A DNA stretch of 18,636 nt from an uncultured Oscillibacter sp. (GCA_948435975.1 CAOJHG010000003.1:1-18636), one strand, 5' to 3'; shown: positions 7,581-16,700, numbered from the stretch's first letter. Numbers and translations: made by a program. Notes: a model not told the origin generated them from the letters alone.

Positions 7581-8093
7581 ATGGAGATACGGCAGGAAAA
7601 CCAAAACGATTACACAGCGGTTTATGAAGTAATCAAAAAAGCGTTTGCGGCCGCCGAACACAGCGATGGAAATGAGCAGGATCTAGTGACGGCATTAAGA
7701 AAAAGCCCCTCCTTCATTCCCGAACTGTCACTTGTTGCCATTGAAGATGGGAAAATCGTAGGACATATCCTTTTTACAAGAGCCTATGTTGACGAAGAGG
7801 CTGTGCTTGCGCTTGCGCCGCTGTCCGTTATTCCGGATTATCAGCGAAAGGGAATTGGAATGGCTTTGATGAAAAAAGGCCATCGCATTGCTGAGACGTT
7901 AGGATACGGCTGCTCCATTGTGTTAGGGCATCCCAGCTACTATCCGAAAGCTGGATATGTGCCCGCAAGCGCTTACGGAATCAAAGCGCCGTTCGATGTC
8001 CCGGATGAAAGCTTTATGGCGCTAAGGCTGAACAGCGAATCCAAAAGGTTCGAAGGTTATATACGGTATGATGCGGCATTTGGGATAGGCTGA
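7581..8093 (+). CDS. GNAT-family N-acetyltransferase
   Basis: A 170-residue acetyltransferase resembling the YhbS group. The acetyl-CoA pyrophosphate loop is QRKGIG at 88-93, preceded by the beta strand LAPLSVIPDY. The segment VLGHPSYYPKAGY near 114-126 is typical of that group. The substrate is unknown; relatives acetylate small amines or protein termini. The start is placed at ATG 7581, with a purine-rich site (GGAG around 7567) rather far upstream. It follows the regulator by 35 bases and may share its transcript, but no functional link to metal uptake is evident. Its codons are richer in A and T than those of the neighbouring regulator. Confidence 0.88.
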   Translation: MEIRQENQNDYTAVYEVIKKAFAAAEHSDGNEQDLVTALRKSPSFIPELSLVAIEDGKIVGHILFTRAYVDEEAVLALAPLSVIPDYQRKGIGMALMKKGHRIAETLGYGCSIVLGHPSYYPKAGYVPASAYGIKAPFDVPDESFMALRLNSESKRFEGYIRYDAAFGIG

Positions 8094-8125
8094 ACTGCCT
8101 GAACAGACATCAATAAAGTATAAAG

Positions 8126-8217
8126 ACTCCCAATTCTCTTTCGCAATCCCGCCGCCAAAAGACCCCGTTGGGGCACAGCGTATTGGCCTGGTGGGAACAC
8201 AAAATAGAATTGGGAGT
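8126..8217. repeat. 92-base imperfect palindrome, possible structured RNA or small mobile repeat
   Basis: The ends are a perfect 12-base inverted repeat (ACTCCCAATTCT at 8126-8137, AGAATTGGGAGT at 8206-8217). Inside, TCCCGCC (8147-8153) pairs with GGTGGGA (8190-8196, one G-T), GCCAA (8154-8158) with TTGGC (8183-8187), and CCCC with GGGG around a GTT loop (8163-8173). Together they form one long rod with a 9-by-9 internal loop. It sits between converging genes, but no T-run follows on either strand, so it is not a standard terminator. Confidence 0.65.
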
Positions 8218-8270
8218 AAATTAAAAGACCGCATAGCTCATTTTCAGGAAGAAGTATATAAGTGCAGCGC

Positions 8271-9569
8271 TTACGAGCCGCCCAAAGCCGCATTCTGAAG
8301 CTGGTCAAAGGCTTCCATGCACGCATCCACCGACGCGCCTTCCAGCAGCTCCCGCACGATCAGGCAGGTGTTGCCCCACTGCTCTACATTCATCCCCGCG
8401 TTGGAGCCCAGCACATAGATTCCCTCCTCAATGCGGTCGTTAAGGGGCCGCAATGCTGGGACACATTCCACCGTTACATTTTTGGAAGGGGAAATGACCC
8501 GGTTGGTTTCTGAGTAGATCCTGAGGGCCTCATCAGAAACCATGATGTTCAGGGCCTGTGCCGCGTCCTCCCGGTGCTTCGCCTCAGCGCCCACGGCCAG
8601 CCCTGTCATGGGCATCACCGGCATTTGGCCCCGGCTGCTTGGGAAGCCGATCACCTGCATTTCAAAGTCTGTCTTGCCATAGGCTGTCTCCGTGTTTGCC
8701 GCGCCCCAATAGGCCATGACGATAGGGGTTTTTCCCGCCAGAAAATCCGGCCGCTCCGCCTCGATGGCCTCGCTGACGGCGGCTTTTTCTGCGTCGATAT
8801 AGCCGCGGTCAATCAAGGTCTGGAGGAATTCAAAGCCAGGGCGCATATAGTCGCTGTATTTGGCCTCGCCGCTGTTAAGGGCGGCAATTTCCGCCTGGGT
8901 ATTTCCGCCATTGTACAAGTCAGCGTAAGCCTGGGCAAAGACAAAGGTCTCCAGCCACCAGCGGTTGGCCCCGATGGGCGTCTCTATGCCGTTCTCCTGG
9001 AACACCCGGCAGCACTCCAGGAACTCATCTGGGGTCTCCGGCAGGTCCAGACCATACTGCTTGAACATGTCCGCATTGACAAACAAGCCGTAGGCCACAA
9101 CCTCCTGTGGAATGGCGACGAGCTTCCCATCCACCGTGTTGGCGGTGCGTATGATTTCCCGCAGGTTTTTCGCGCTGTCCAGCCCGGACAAGTCCATCAA
9201 CAGTCCCTCCGCGCCCAGAATCAGGATTGTGTCCGGGTTGAGCAGGTAAAGGTCGTCCATATTATTCCGGGCCCGGTCCAGGCAAACCTCGTCATAGGTC
9301 TTGTCCTGGTAGTTCTCCGCCGTGTAAGTCCTGTATACCATGGTCATATCCAGCGCTTCCTCCGCCATCGCAACGGTCAGGTCGGATGCAGTCCGGGCCA
9401 CATTTTCCGCGTTGGGGTCCATTTTTTCCATGGAACTGAACATGTTGACGACCCGCTCTTCCTTTGTATTGTGGGGGACCAGGTTTTTAGGGTCCTCCTG
9501 GCCGCCGCAAGAGACCGCCGTCAGAGCTACCAGCGCCGCCAGACAAACGGCAAGCCATCCTTTCCTCAT
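8271..9569 (-). CDS. Family 1 extracellular solute-binding lipoprotein paired with a histidine kinase
   Basis: A 432-residue solute-binding protein of the family 1 (sugar-type) class, exported and lipid-anchored. The N-terminus MRKGWLAVCLAALVALTAVSC has a lipobox at its end, with Cys21 as the lipidated residue. The mature protein shows family features: YGLFVNADMFKQYGLDLPETPDEF near 160-185, and a closing segment with TNRVISPSKNV. The ATG at 9569 has GAGAGGAG upstream. It starts 13 bases after the stop of a hybrid sensor kinase and is almost certainly co-transcribed with it. No permease or ATPase genes accompany it, so it may act as a ligand receptor for the kinase, or serve a transporter encoded elsewhere. 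The ligand is probably a sugar or other small organic solute, but this is not shown. Confidence 0.9.
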   Translation of the reverse strand: MRKGWLAVCLAALVALTAVSCGGQEDPKNLVPHNTKEERVVNMFSSMEKMDPNAENVARTASDLTVAMAEEALDMTMVYRTYTAENYQDKTYDEVCLDRARNNMDDLYLLNPDTILILGAEGLLMDLSGLDSAKNLREIIRTANTVDGKLVAIPQEVVAYGLFVNADMFKQYGLDLPETPDEFLECCRVFQENGIETPIGANRWWLETFVFAQAYADLYNGGNTQAEIAALNSGEAKYSDYMRPGFEFLQTLIDRGYIDAEKAAVSEAIEAERPDFLAGKTPIVMAYWGAANTETAYGKTDFEMQVIGFPSSRGQMPVMPMTGLAVGAEAKHREDAAQALNIMVSDEALRIYSETNRVISPSKNVTVECVPALRPLNDRIEEGIYVLGSNAGMNVEQWGNTCLIVRELLEGASVDACMEAFDQLQNAALGGS

Positions 9570-9582
9570 AGATGTGCTCCTC

Positions 9583-12117
9583 TCATCTCCTGAATTGTTT
9601 GATGACGTTCTTCAAAAGATCCATATTCAAAGGCTTAGAAACATGCGCGTCCATACCCGCGTCCAGGGCGGCCTTTTCATCCTCGGCAAACGCGTTGGCA
9701 GTCATGGCGATAATAGGGATGCGGCCCGCGTCCTCCCGGTCCAGCGCACGGATAGCCCTGGTAGCCTCATGGCCGTTCATCACCGGCATCTGAACATCCA
9801 TCAATATTGCGCTGAATTCGCCTGGGGCTGAACGCCGGAAGCGCTCCAATGCCAAAAGGCCGTTGGCTGCGATTTCACAGGAGGCGCCCTCAAGCTCCAG
9901 AAGCTCCGTCAGAATTTCCGCGTTGATTGCATTGTCCTCTGCGGCAAGGAAGCGCATTCCCTCCAAGGTGTTGAGTTCTTCCGGCTCCGGCTCCTTCTCA
10001 TTCCACAGCTCCTCGACTTTTGCCCGGAGCGCGGCGATGAAGAAGGGCTTTGTGAGGGTATTTGTGCGGCTGAGCTGAAGGGCCTCCTCCATGCCCGCCG
10101 CGTCAAACTCCGCCAGAAGCAGAAGCGGGAGCGTATCCGGAAGCGCTGTCCGCAGCTTTTGAGCCGCCGCAAATCCGCAGCTCTCCCAGTCCAGCAGGAT
10201 AAGCTGGCAGTCTCCGCCGCAGAGCTGTTCCAGGGCCTCTTCCACATCAGCGGACACATCAAGCTGAACGCCGGTGTTCTGCATAAGAGACAGGATGTTT
10301 TCCCGGTTCTCCAGACTCCCGCCCACCGCCAGAATCCTGGAAATGCCCCGCTGCTGCCAAAACTGCCGGTCTGCCGCGTCCTCATGTATCCGCAGCTCCA
10401 GCTCCACCCGAAAAAGGCTCCCCTGCCCCACCTGACTGAAGACCTCGATGGTGCCGCCCATCAATTCCACAATGCTCTTCGTAATAGCCATGCCCAGGCC
10501 GGTGCCCTGCACTTTATTGGTAGTGCTGTTTTCCGCTCTGGTAAAGGCGTCGAAAATGGTCTCCAGATACTCCGGCGTCATCCCATAGCCGTCGTCCTCC
10601 ACCTCAATACAAATATGTTCGTACTGGCTGGAGCGCTGCTTGAGTCCGATAATGCGAAGCCAGATATGTCCTCCATCCGGCGTATACTTCACAGCGTTGG
10701 AGAGAAGGTTGATTAAAATTTGATTGATCCTGGTCTCGTCCCCCACCAGGTACTCATGGCAGATGCCTGCCACTTCCAGATGAAATTCCTGTCCCTTTGC
10801 TTTGGCCATAGGCTGGATAATGGCTTCTGCCGAGGAAACCACATCGTTGAGGGAAAACCGCTCCAGATTAAGCACGACTTTCCCGCTCTCGATTTTGGAG
10901 ACATCCAGAATATCGTTGATTAAGCTGAGAAGGTGCTGTCCAGAGGCCGTGATCTTCTTGGTGTATTCCCGCACCTTGGCCGGATTCTCCGCGTCCTTGG
11001 CCAGCAGCGTCGTAAACCCCAGGACCGCGTTCATAGGAGTGCGGATATCATGGGACATGTTGGAGAGGAAGGTGGTTTTGGATTCACTGGCGATCTGGGC
11101 GGCGTGCAGGGCGTCGGCGAGCTGCTGGCTGTGGAGCCTCCGTTCCTCCTCCTGATCTTTGCGCAGGCTGTCCTGCTGCTTCCAGTTCCGGTAGTACAGG
11201 GCGATGCACAGGAGGAAGGCTACCAGCAGCGAAGCCACGACGATAATAATATTATGGTTGACCGTCCGCCCCTCCTGCTGGATGGCCTCTACCGGCACAT
11301 AACCCACCAGGAAGATGGTCCCGTCGTTCACCGACCACATATAGTTGAGGGCCTGTACCTCCCGTATGTCGTGATAAAACAGCGCGTTTCGTCCGGAGCT
11401 CAGGCAGTCCTCCACCTCTGCCTGAATTTCCGGGTCCTGGATACTGTTTGCCCGGTAAAAATCTGACAGGTTCAGGTGACCTGCGTTGCGCTGCCCCATC
11501 CCCTTCGGCTTTAAGACAAAACGCTGGCTCTCCGCGTCCATGATATACAGGAAGGCCTGTTTGTTGTAAAACTCATCAGGAAGAGACTGGTCAATAGCGT
11601 CGTACACGTACTCGGCGTAAAGGGTCCCAATGACCTGCCCATCCCGCTCCACGGGGCATTTGATGGTATAGGACCAGGTGCCCATATAGTTCAGGTAGGA
11701 CTGAGAGACCGGCATCCCTATAATGGTTCCGCCCGCTGAGAAGTCCAGACCCTCCTCGGTAAATATCTCTCCGGTGTTGGAGACTCCCTCTGTATTGCCG
11801 GAAAGGATCAGCGACATTTTAGCCATGATCTGATTTTTCTCATAGGCGCGGATATATTCCTCCGGGTCCTCCGCCCGGGCAATTTCTTGGGCGATCAGCT
11901 TTTGGAACTCCGCTTCGCTGCGCAGAATTGCCTCGATGGTGCATTGAATCAGGTCCAGGCTTTCACTCAGGTTTTGGATGGCGGACGCAGACATCTCTTT
12001 GGATATTTTTTGTGATACCGAAAAAACAATTGCCGCGAAAATACTGAAAATCAGAATAATAGAAAGGAGCAGAGAGAACCCGCTCCACCTGCTCTGTTTA
12101 TTCGACGTTTCTTTCAT
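9583..12117 (-). CDS. Hybrid sensor histidine kinase with extracellular Cache-like domain and two receiver domains
   Basis: An 844-residue membrane sensor. In order: transmembrane helix ~12-34; extracellular region ~38-288, resembling a dCache ligand-binding domain; transmembrane helix ~289-310; a short helical linker; HisKA with phospho-acceptor His356 (SHDIRTP); HATPase with NLLSNAVKYT, VEDDGYGM and GTGLGMAI; a degenerate receiver ~588-685; and a full receiver ~702-844 with phospho-acceptor Asp774 (LMDVQMPVMNG) and KP near the end. The first receiver has GGS where the acidic pair belongs (ILAVGGSLENREN). The ATG at 12117 is preferred over one at 12135 because GGGGA lies six bases ahead of it. 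A perfect-consensus promoter stands about 85 bases upstream. The solute-binding lipoprotein follows 13 bases downstream. No DNA-binding response regulator is nearby, so the output partner is unknown. Confidence 0.92.
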   Translation of the reverse strand: MKETSNKQSRWSGFSLLLSIILIFSIFAAIVFSVSQKISKEMSASAIQNLSESLDLIQCTIEAILRSEAEFQKLIAQEIARAEDPEEYIRAYEKNQIMAKMSLILSGNTEGVSNTGEIFTEEGLDFSAGGTIIGMPVSQSYLNYMGTWSYTIKCPVERDGQVIGTLYAEYVYDAIDQSLPDEFYNKQAFLYIMDAESQRFVLKPKGMGQRNAGHLNLSDFYRANSIQDPEIQAEVEDCLSSGRNALFYHDIREVQALNYMWSVNDGTIFLVGYVPVEAIQQEGRTVNHNIIIVVASLLVAFLLCIALYYRNWKQQDSLRKDQEEERRLHSQQLADALHAAQIASESKTTFLSNMSHDIRTPMNAVLGFTTLLAKDAENPAKVREYTKKITASGQHLLSLINDILDVSKIESGKVVLNLERFSLNDVVSSAEAIIQPMAKAKGQEFHLEVAGICHEYLVGDETRINQILINLLSNAVKYTPDGGHIWLRIIGLKQRSSQYEHICIEVEDDGYGMTPEYLETIFDAFTRAENSTTNKVQGTGLGMAITKSIVELMGGTIEVFSQVGQGSLFRVELELRIHEDAADRQFWQQRGISRILAVGGSLENRENILSLMQNTGVQLDVSADVEEALEQLCGGDCQLILLDWESCGFAAAQKLRTALPDTLPLLLLAEFDAAGMEEALQLSRTNTLTKPFFIAALRAKVEELWNEKEPEPEELNTLEGMRFLAAEDNAINAEILTELLELEGASCEIAANGLLALERFRRSAPGEFSAILMDVQMPVMNGHEATRAIRALDREDAGRIPIIAMTANAFAEDEKAALDAGMDAHVSKPLNMDLLKNVIKQFRR

Positions 12118-12202
12118 TGACAATCCCCATTCCATCAGTCCTGGAGAGTATTTTGCCTTGATGGAAAAATACCCGTCAGTTGAAAAAATGAACTTGCTTA
12201 TT

Positions 12203-12232
12203 ATTATACTATTTTTTCCCTTTTGGTGTCAA
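12203..12232 (-). promoter_or_regulatory. Consensus sigma-A promoter of the sensor kinase operon
   Basis: Read on the minus strand: a perfect TTGACA (complement of 12227-12232), an 18-base AT-rich spacer and a perfect TATAAT (complement of 12203-12208). The predicted start leaves a leader of about 80 bases before the kinase ATG. Confidence 0.85.
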
Positions 12233-12293
12233 TAGATGTGGCATAGACAAAACAAGGAATCAAAGCATAGAGCGGGCGTCTGGAAATAAATCC

Positions 12294-12331
12294 AAAAAAA
12301 GTTGACAAGTCCTTCACAAAACCTGCCAACT
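12294..12331 (-). terminator. Intrinsic terminator of the hemerythrin gene
   Basis: On the minus strand AGTTGGCAGGT (complement of 12321-12331) pairs with ACTTGTCAACT (complement of 12300-12310), with two G-U pairs and a 10-base loop. It is followed by seven T residues (12300-12294). It lies about 90 bases past the hemerythrin stop and just upstream of the kinase promoter, separating the two units. Confidence 0.8.
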
Positions 12332-12423
12332 TATCTTGGAATATGCGGCTGAGATCGATTTGGTCTTTTAACATCAGATGCTTTTTCCGTCAGTTGAAGC
12401 GCAAGACCAGTTTCCTGCTTGTG

Positions 12424-13329
12424 TCAGGAGACGGGGAGAGCGGAATTTGGAGCCTGGTCGATGCAAAGGGCAAAGCTCTCCTGACCGACATGAAACAGCA
12501 GACTATACTGCGGGGGCTGTTCCTTGAATATTTGATTGAACTCCTCATGCTCCAAAAAACGCCCCTGCTCCAAGCGGAATTCGTCCGGCTGTTTCCCGAA
12601 GTCCACCGCCGCCCGCTGCATCAGGTTTTGGGCGATTTCCTGTATAGCGAAGCAGACGATGTCATTCTCTTCGTAAAAATCTATCCCAAACATCAGACCT
12701 GCCGCACGAAGCAGAAGCTGCTGTCCTATGACCAGTATGACCCGCAGCCGGGCTCCCTCCTGGGCGCTGTAGGCCAGCTCGTAATATTGTTCATTCAAAA
12801 TGTCATCTTTGGTAGAAAATCTTCCAACATACTGGATATGACAGCCCAGTATTTCCTGCAAAGGGGAAACGATTACAGATTGGATCACAGATAATTCGCT
12901 GTCCAGCCGCATAGAGGCCAGTTCGCTGATGTCCTCTCCGGTAATAGCCCGGTCTTCAATAATGATATGGCCAGTCAGCCAGCCGGTGCAGACGCCGATA
13001 AACCGCTGTACCATTTCAGTGGAAAAATCTGAGGCATAAAGCAGGCGCTCCAATTCCGGCAGCGTCTCATACCTCATTTTGTCGTGGATTTTTTTGTGGG
13101 CCAAATAGCCAGAATATCCAATCTTGCGCATATAGGCTTCCTCCTCCGCAAAATGCTGGAGAGCGTAAGCCTTAAAATATTTGATCCCTTCCACACAGGC
13201 AAATTTGTTTTCGTGCCGTTCCACGTAAAGATCCATTATCTTTTGGACGATGGAAAAAAGCCTGCGGTGCGCGTGGTCTATCATCTCCACGCCAATGCTA
13301 AACCGATCCCGCCATTGAATTTGCTGCAT
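12424..13329 (-). CDS. Bacteriohemerythrin domain fused to a CheX-like domain
   Basis: A 301-residue cytoplasmic protein. The N-terminal ~130 residues are a hemerythrin four-helix bundle with a complete di-iron ligand set: H21, H59, E63, H78, H82, H121 and D126. The WRDRFSIGVEMIDHAH opening is typical of the family. Hemerythrins bind O2, and some sense oxygen, NO or redox state. Residues ~140-295 resemble the CheX/CheC phosphatase fold, with an AIQEIAQNLMQ helix where CheX has AIGELGN. The conserved Glu is present (E231), but the aligned catalytic Asn position is Gln234, with an Asn one residue later, so activity is uncertain. The ATG at 13329 is chosen over one at 13374 because it starts the family sequence and has AAGGGA upstream. 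It is a single-gene unit with its own terminator. It may link oxygen or iron state to a phospho-relay, possibly the adjacent kinase; that link is inferred. Confidence 0.85.
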   Translation of the reverse strand: MQQIQWRDRFSIGVEMIDHAHRRLFSIVQKIMDLYVERHENKFACVEGIKYFKAYALQHFAEEEAYMRKIGYSGYLAHKKIHDKMRYETLPELERLLYASDFSTEMVQRFIGVCTGWLTGHIIIEDRAITGEDISELASMRLDSELSVIQSVIVSPLQEILGCHIQYVGRFSTKDDILNEQYYELAYSAQEGARLRVILVIGQQLLLRAAGLMFGIDFYEENDIVCFAIQEIAQNLMQRAAVDFGKQPDEFRLEQGRFLEHEEFNQIFKEQPPQYSLLFHVGQESFALCIDQAPNSALPVS

Positions 13330-13641
13330 ATAATTTCCCTTCTTATCTGCCGCCCGCAGGACTTTAGACGGCAAGGGCGCACTGTGAGAACTGCTCTGAA
13401 ACAGCAGTGGGATTTCTGTTTACAGCGGATGGCAGGTATGACAGCAATGACACAATGATTGCTGTAGATTCCATAGGAGCTGACTGCTGAACTGGAAAGG
13501 GAACTGACAAGCTGGCATGGTGAGAGTTAACAGGCTTTCCATATTCTACAGTCCACTGCATTATATGCGCACGGTCTGGCATGTGTGCCCGGTACGGCCG
13601 CTGCTTTTCAGATTGTGCTCCACGGGTTTTAGAGCGAATTG

Positions 13642-13670
13642 TTGACACACGCTTTTAAGTAGAGTAAAAT
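13642..13670 (+). promoter_or_regulatory. Sigma-A promoter of the helicase gene
   Basis: TTGACA (13642-13647), a 17-base spacer and TAAAAT (13665-13670) give a near-consensus promoter facing the helicase, with a predicted leader of about 105 bases. Confidence 0.8.
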
Positions 13671-13742
13671 CATGGAAGAAAGCGCCCATGGTTTCGTATA
13701 GGCGATCTCATACGCAGTAAGCAGGCACGCGGTGGAAAGCAG

Positions 13743-13779
13743 GGGAAAACCAGCCTGAGCGGGAGGAGTTGCATTTCCC
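13743..13779 (+). promoter_or_regulatory. Leader hairpin displaying the ribosome site of the helicase mRNA
   Basis: GGGAAA (13743-13748) can pair with TTTCCC (13774-13779), two bases before the helicase ATG. The strong GGGAGGAG ribosome site (13761-13768) is then in the loop. The site is 13 bases from the ATG, longer than usual; folding would bring the two closer. A regulatory role is inference. Confidence 0.35.
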
Positions 13780-13781
13780 AA

Positions 13782-16700
13782 ATGATTGAAAAAGATAAGA
13801 TTTTGGAAGCGTGGATTATGGTGGAGCATCTATCGGAGGGAGATATCCGCGTCAAGGATAAGTCGATCCTAACACTGGATAATCTGCAAGGGCAGGATTT
13901 CTATTCCTTGTTTCATCACGAGATGGAAAAAAAGAAGTTCAGGCCCAAACAAAAAGGCGGGATCGTCGTATATTTTGATATCTTTGGCTTTCAGGAAGTG
14001 GTGTCCATTCTTCGGGAGCAGTATCACTTGAAACCGACGGACGAGGAGATTCAGACTGGAAATAAGTTCAGCTTCGCGTTGTATTTTGACCGGAATTTTA
14101 ATTTCCTGGAGGATATGACGTTTTTCACCGGGAGCGCATACATCCGGTATTACAAAAAGGTGCCCCATGAGGAGGAATTCCAGCGTTTTGAGGACGACCT
14201 GAAAAAGCAGCTTGCGCAGGATTTTGACGAGACGGCAGCATCTCCGGAGAAGTTTAACGAGGCAATGAAAAAGGTGCTTGTCCGTTATAGGATTCATGTC
14301 AAAAACTGCCGGATTCAAATTCTGAATAATGTGGAGACCGAAGGGACGAATCTGCACTCCTTTTTCATTGAAGATCTGGAAAAGGCAAAGCAGCTCAATA
14401 CAGTGAATCTGCACGCCTATTTGTATGGGAAGAAGGCTCAGCGCGTCAACCTGGACAGCAATAAGGAATCCGTACATTTCCACCCCCGCACGTTTGAAAC
14501 GATTCTACAGCCGGCAAATTATCCACTGGGGCGATTTCCCAGCAGCACGGCATACGCGCTCTCTCTGATGCAGCAGGTTGCGGTGAATCTATCCATCGGG
14601 GCCGACACCCAGACGATGCGGAGCGTTAATGGACCGCCGGGAACCGGAAAAACGACGCTCTTAAAGGATATTATTGCACAGCTTGTCGTACAGCAGGCGT
14701 ATGATATCGCACAGCTTCCGGAGCATTGCATCAAGGGAACGGAGAAAACGATTTATTTTAACCGGGCCTCGATCGGAGCGGTTCCAGCGCAGATTACTGA
14801 AAATAGCATCGTGGTCGCAAGCTCGAATAATGGCGCGGTTCAAAACATCGTGAATGAGCTTCCGCTTTGCCAGGGAATCGACAAGGCGCTGCTGGAGGCC
14901 CTCAGGGACGCGGACTATTTTCGGGAGATATCAAATGCAAAGCTCTCGGCCGAGTGGAGGGAAGATGAGAAGGGAAAAAGGCAGGAAGTGCTGGTACGCG
15001 AACCCGGTCAGGGAGAGGAGCTGTTCTGGGGCGTATTTTCGCTTGAGGGCGGAAAAGCGGATAATATGACCAATATCCTCACAACGGTAAAGCACATTTA
15101 TCAGTATTTGGAGGAAGAATACCTGCCGGATGAGGCCGTATACGAAGCGTTTCTAAAACAGTATAAAGAAGTGCAGGCTCTGCGGGCCAGAGCGCAGGCC
15201 GCCGCAGACAGCCTCCAGGCCCGTGGGGACTGCGCCCGTAAGCTGGAGGAGGCGCACGTCTCTTATCAAAAAGGAGCCGCGCTGAGGGAAAAAGAGCTGA
15301 AGGAACTGCTTTTGCGCTTGGAAGAGATCAGGAAGGAATGCAGACAGGCGCTGTCGCAGATACAGATTCACTTGGAGAATGTAAAAAGCAGGAAAGAGGC
15401 CGCCGCAGAAAATAGGGACAGCCTGAAACTGTGTTTGGAGGCATACAAGAGTCAGAAACCCGGTTTTTTTGCGGGAAGAAGAGAGAAAGAGGCCCATCAG
15501 AGCCGGCTGAATGAAATTACCAGCCAGCTCATCAAATTGCAGGATGAAGACGCGGAATGCAGCAGGCTGGAGAGCGAGCTCCGCAATAAGAATGCGCTAT
15601 ATCAGGAGAAACTAAGGCAGTGCGCAGAGAAACAGGCCAGTCTGCAAGAGAGGCTTGACAATTGGAAGAAGGCGGCGGAAGGCAGGATTTCCGAGCTTGA
15701 GAAAAGACTCCAGGAATACGAAAGAGTTATAGAGCGCAGTCAGATAGACCCGCTGGACATGAATCAGGAGTATGACGCTTTGCAGTTGTCCAATCCTTGG
15801 TTTGATGAATCGTACCGAATCGCGCAATCCAAATTGTTCCTTTCGGCCCTCCGTGTGCGGAAACAATTTCTGTATGAAAACAGGAAAAATCTCCGGGCGG
15901 TTTCCATCATCTGGAACCAGCAGGAAAAATATCTGGAACGAAAGCCTGTGATCGAGGCGGCATGGAGCTGGATCAATATGACAGTTCCGGTCATCAGCTC
16001 AACGTTTGCCAGTTTCTCCCGCATGTGCAGGAACCTGGGGGCGGAGACCCTGGGCCATCTTTTCATTGATGAAGGGGGACAGGCGCTGCCTCAGGCGGCT
16101 GTCGGCGCTGTTTACCGGAGCAGGCATGTAATGGTGGTCGGGGACCCTTCGCAGATCAAGCCGGTGCTGACGCTGGATTCCAATACGCTTTACATGCTGG
16201 GCAGGCATTTCGGAGTGACGGAAAAATATTTATCTGCATCAGCCTCCGCACAGACCCGTGTGGACGCGGCGAGCCAGTACGGTTTTTATCGGGATCATGA
16301 CCAGTCAGAGGACTCCTGGATTGGCATTCCGCTTTGGGTCCATAGAAGGTGTCAGTATCCGATGTTTACGATATCGAATGTGATTTCCTATGGCGGAAAC
16401 ATGGTGCAGGGAATGAAGGCCGACGGAAAGACAGGATGGTTTGATATCGGCGGAAAGGCCAATAACAAATATGTCGAGGAGCAAGGGGAATTCCTTGTGC
16501 AAAAGATTCAGGAGCTGATGAAGCGGGACCCGAAGATTGGGGATAAAAAGGAAAAGGATGTGATCTATGTGATTACGCCGTTTTCCAATGTCGCATACCA
16601 GCTTGCGCAAAAACTGCGAGGGATTCACTTTACCAGATACGACGCCCTTGGCAGGCCGGCCAACGTTGGGACGGTCCACACGTTTCAGGGAAAGGAAGCG

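Larger units (their letters stand above)
13330..13781. other. Non-coding stretch between divergent hemerythrin and helicase genes
   Basis: These 452 bases hold no convincing gene. Visible are a small perfect hairpin (ACAGCAAT 13441-13448, ATTGCTGT 13458-13465, no T-run), a good plus-strand promoter at 13642-13670, and a leader hairpin next to the helicase start. No clear minus-strand promoter for the hemerythrin gene was recognised. The 13490-13770 part could belong to a dispersed repeat, a low-certainty impression. Confidence 0.5.

Noticed and set aside
8121..8220. TAAA on both sides of the 92-base palindrome considered as a target-site duplication
   Set aside because: The left copy is not adjacent to the repeat end, and four AT bases are too little to count.
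8574..9593. Long open frame on the plus strand opposite the solute-binding lipoprotein gene
   Set aside because: It lies opposite a well-supported lipoprotein gene and lacks recognisable motifs or a ribosome site.
12118..12135. Upstream ATG for the hybrid kinase
   Set aside because: Its purine-rich site is only about three bases away, whereas the ATG at 12117 has GGGGA at a normal distance. The choice changes only six residues.
13441..13465. Perfect 8-base hairpin considered as a terminator
   Set aside because: No T-run follows on either strand, and no gene ends nearby.
13364..13648. 94-codon minus-strand frame upstream of the hemerythrin gene
   Set aside because: It has no domain pattern or signal, it covers the helicase promoter, and its composition looks non-coding.
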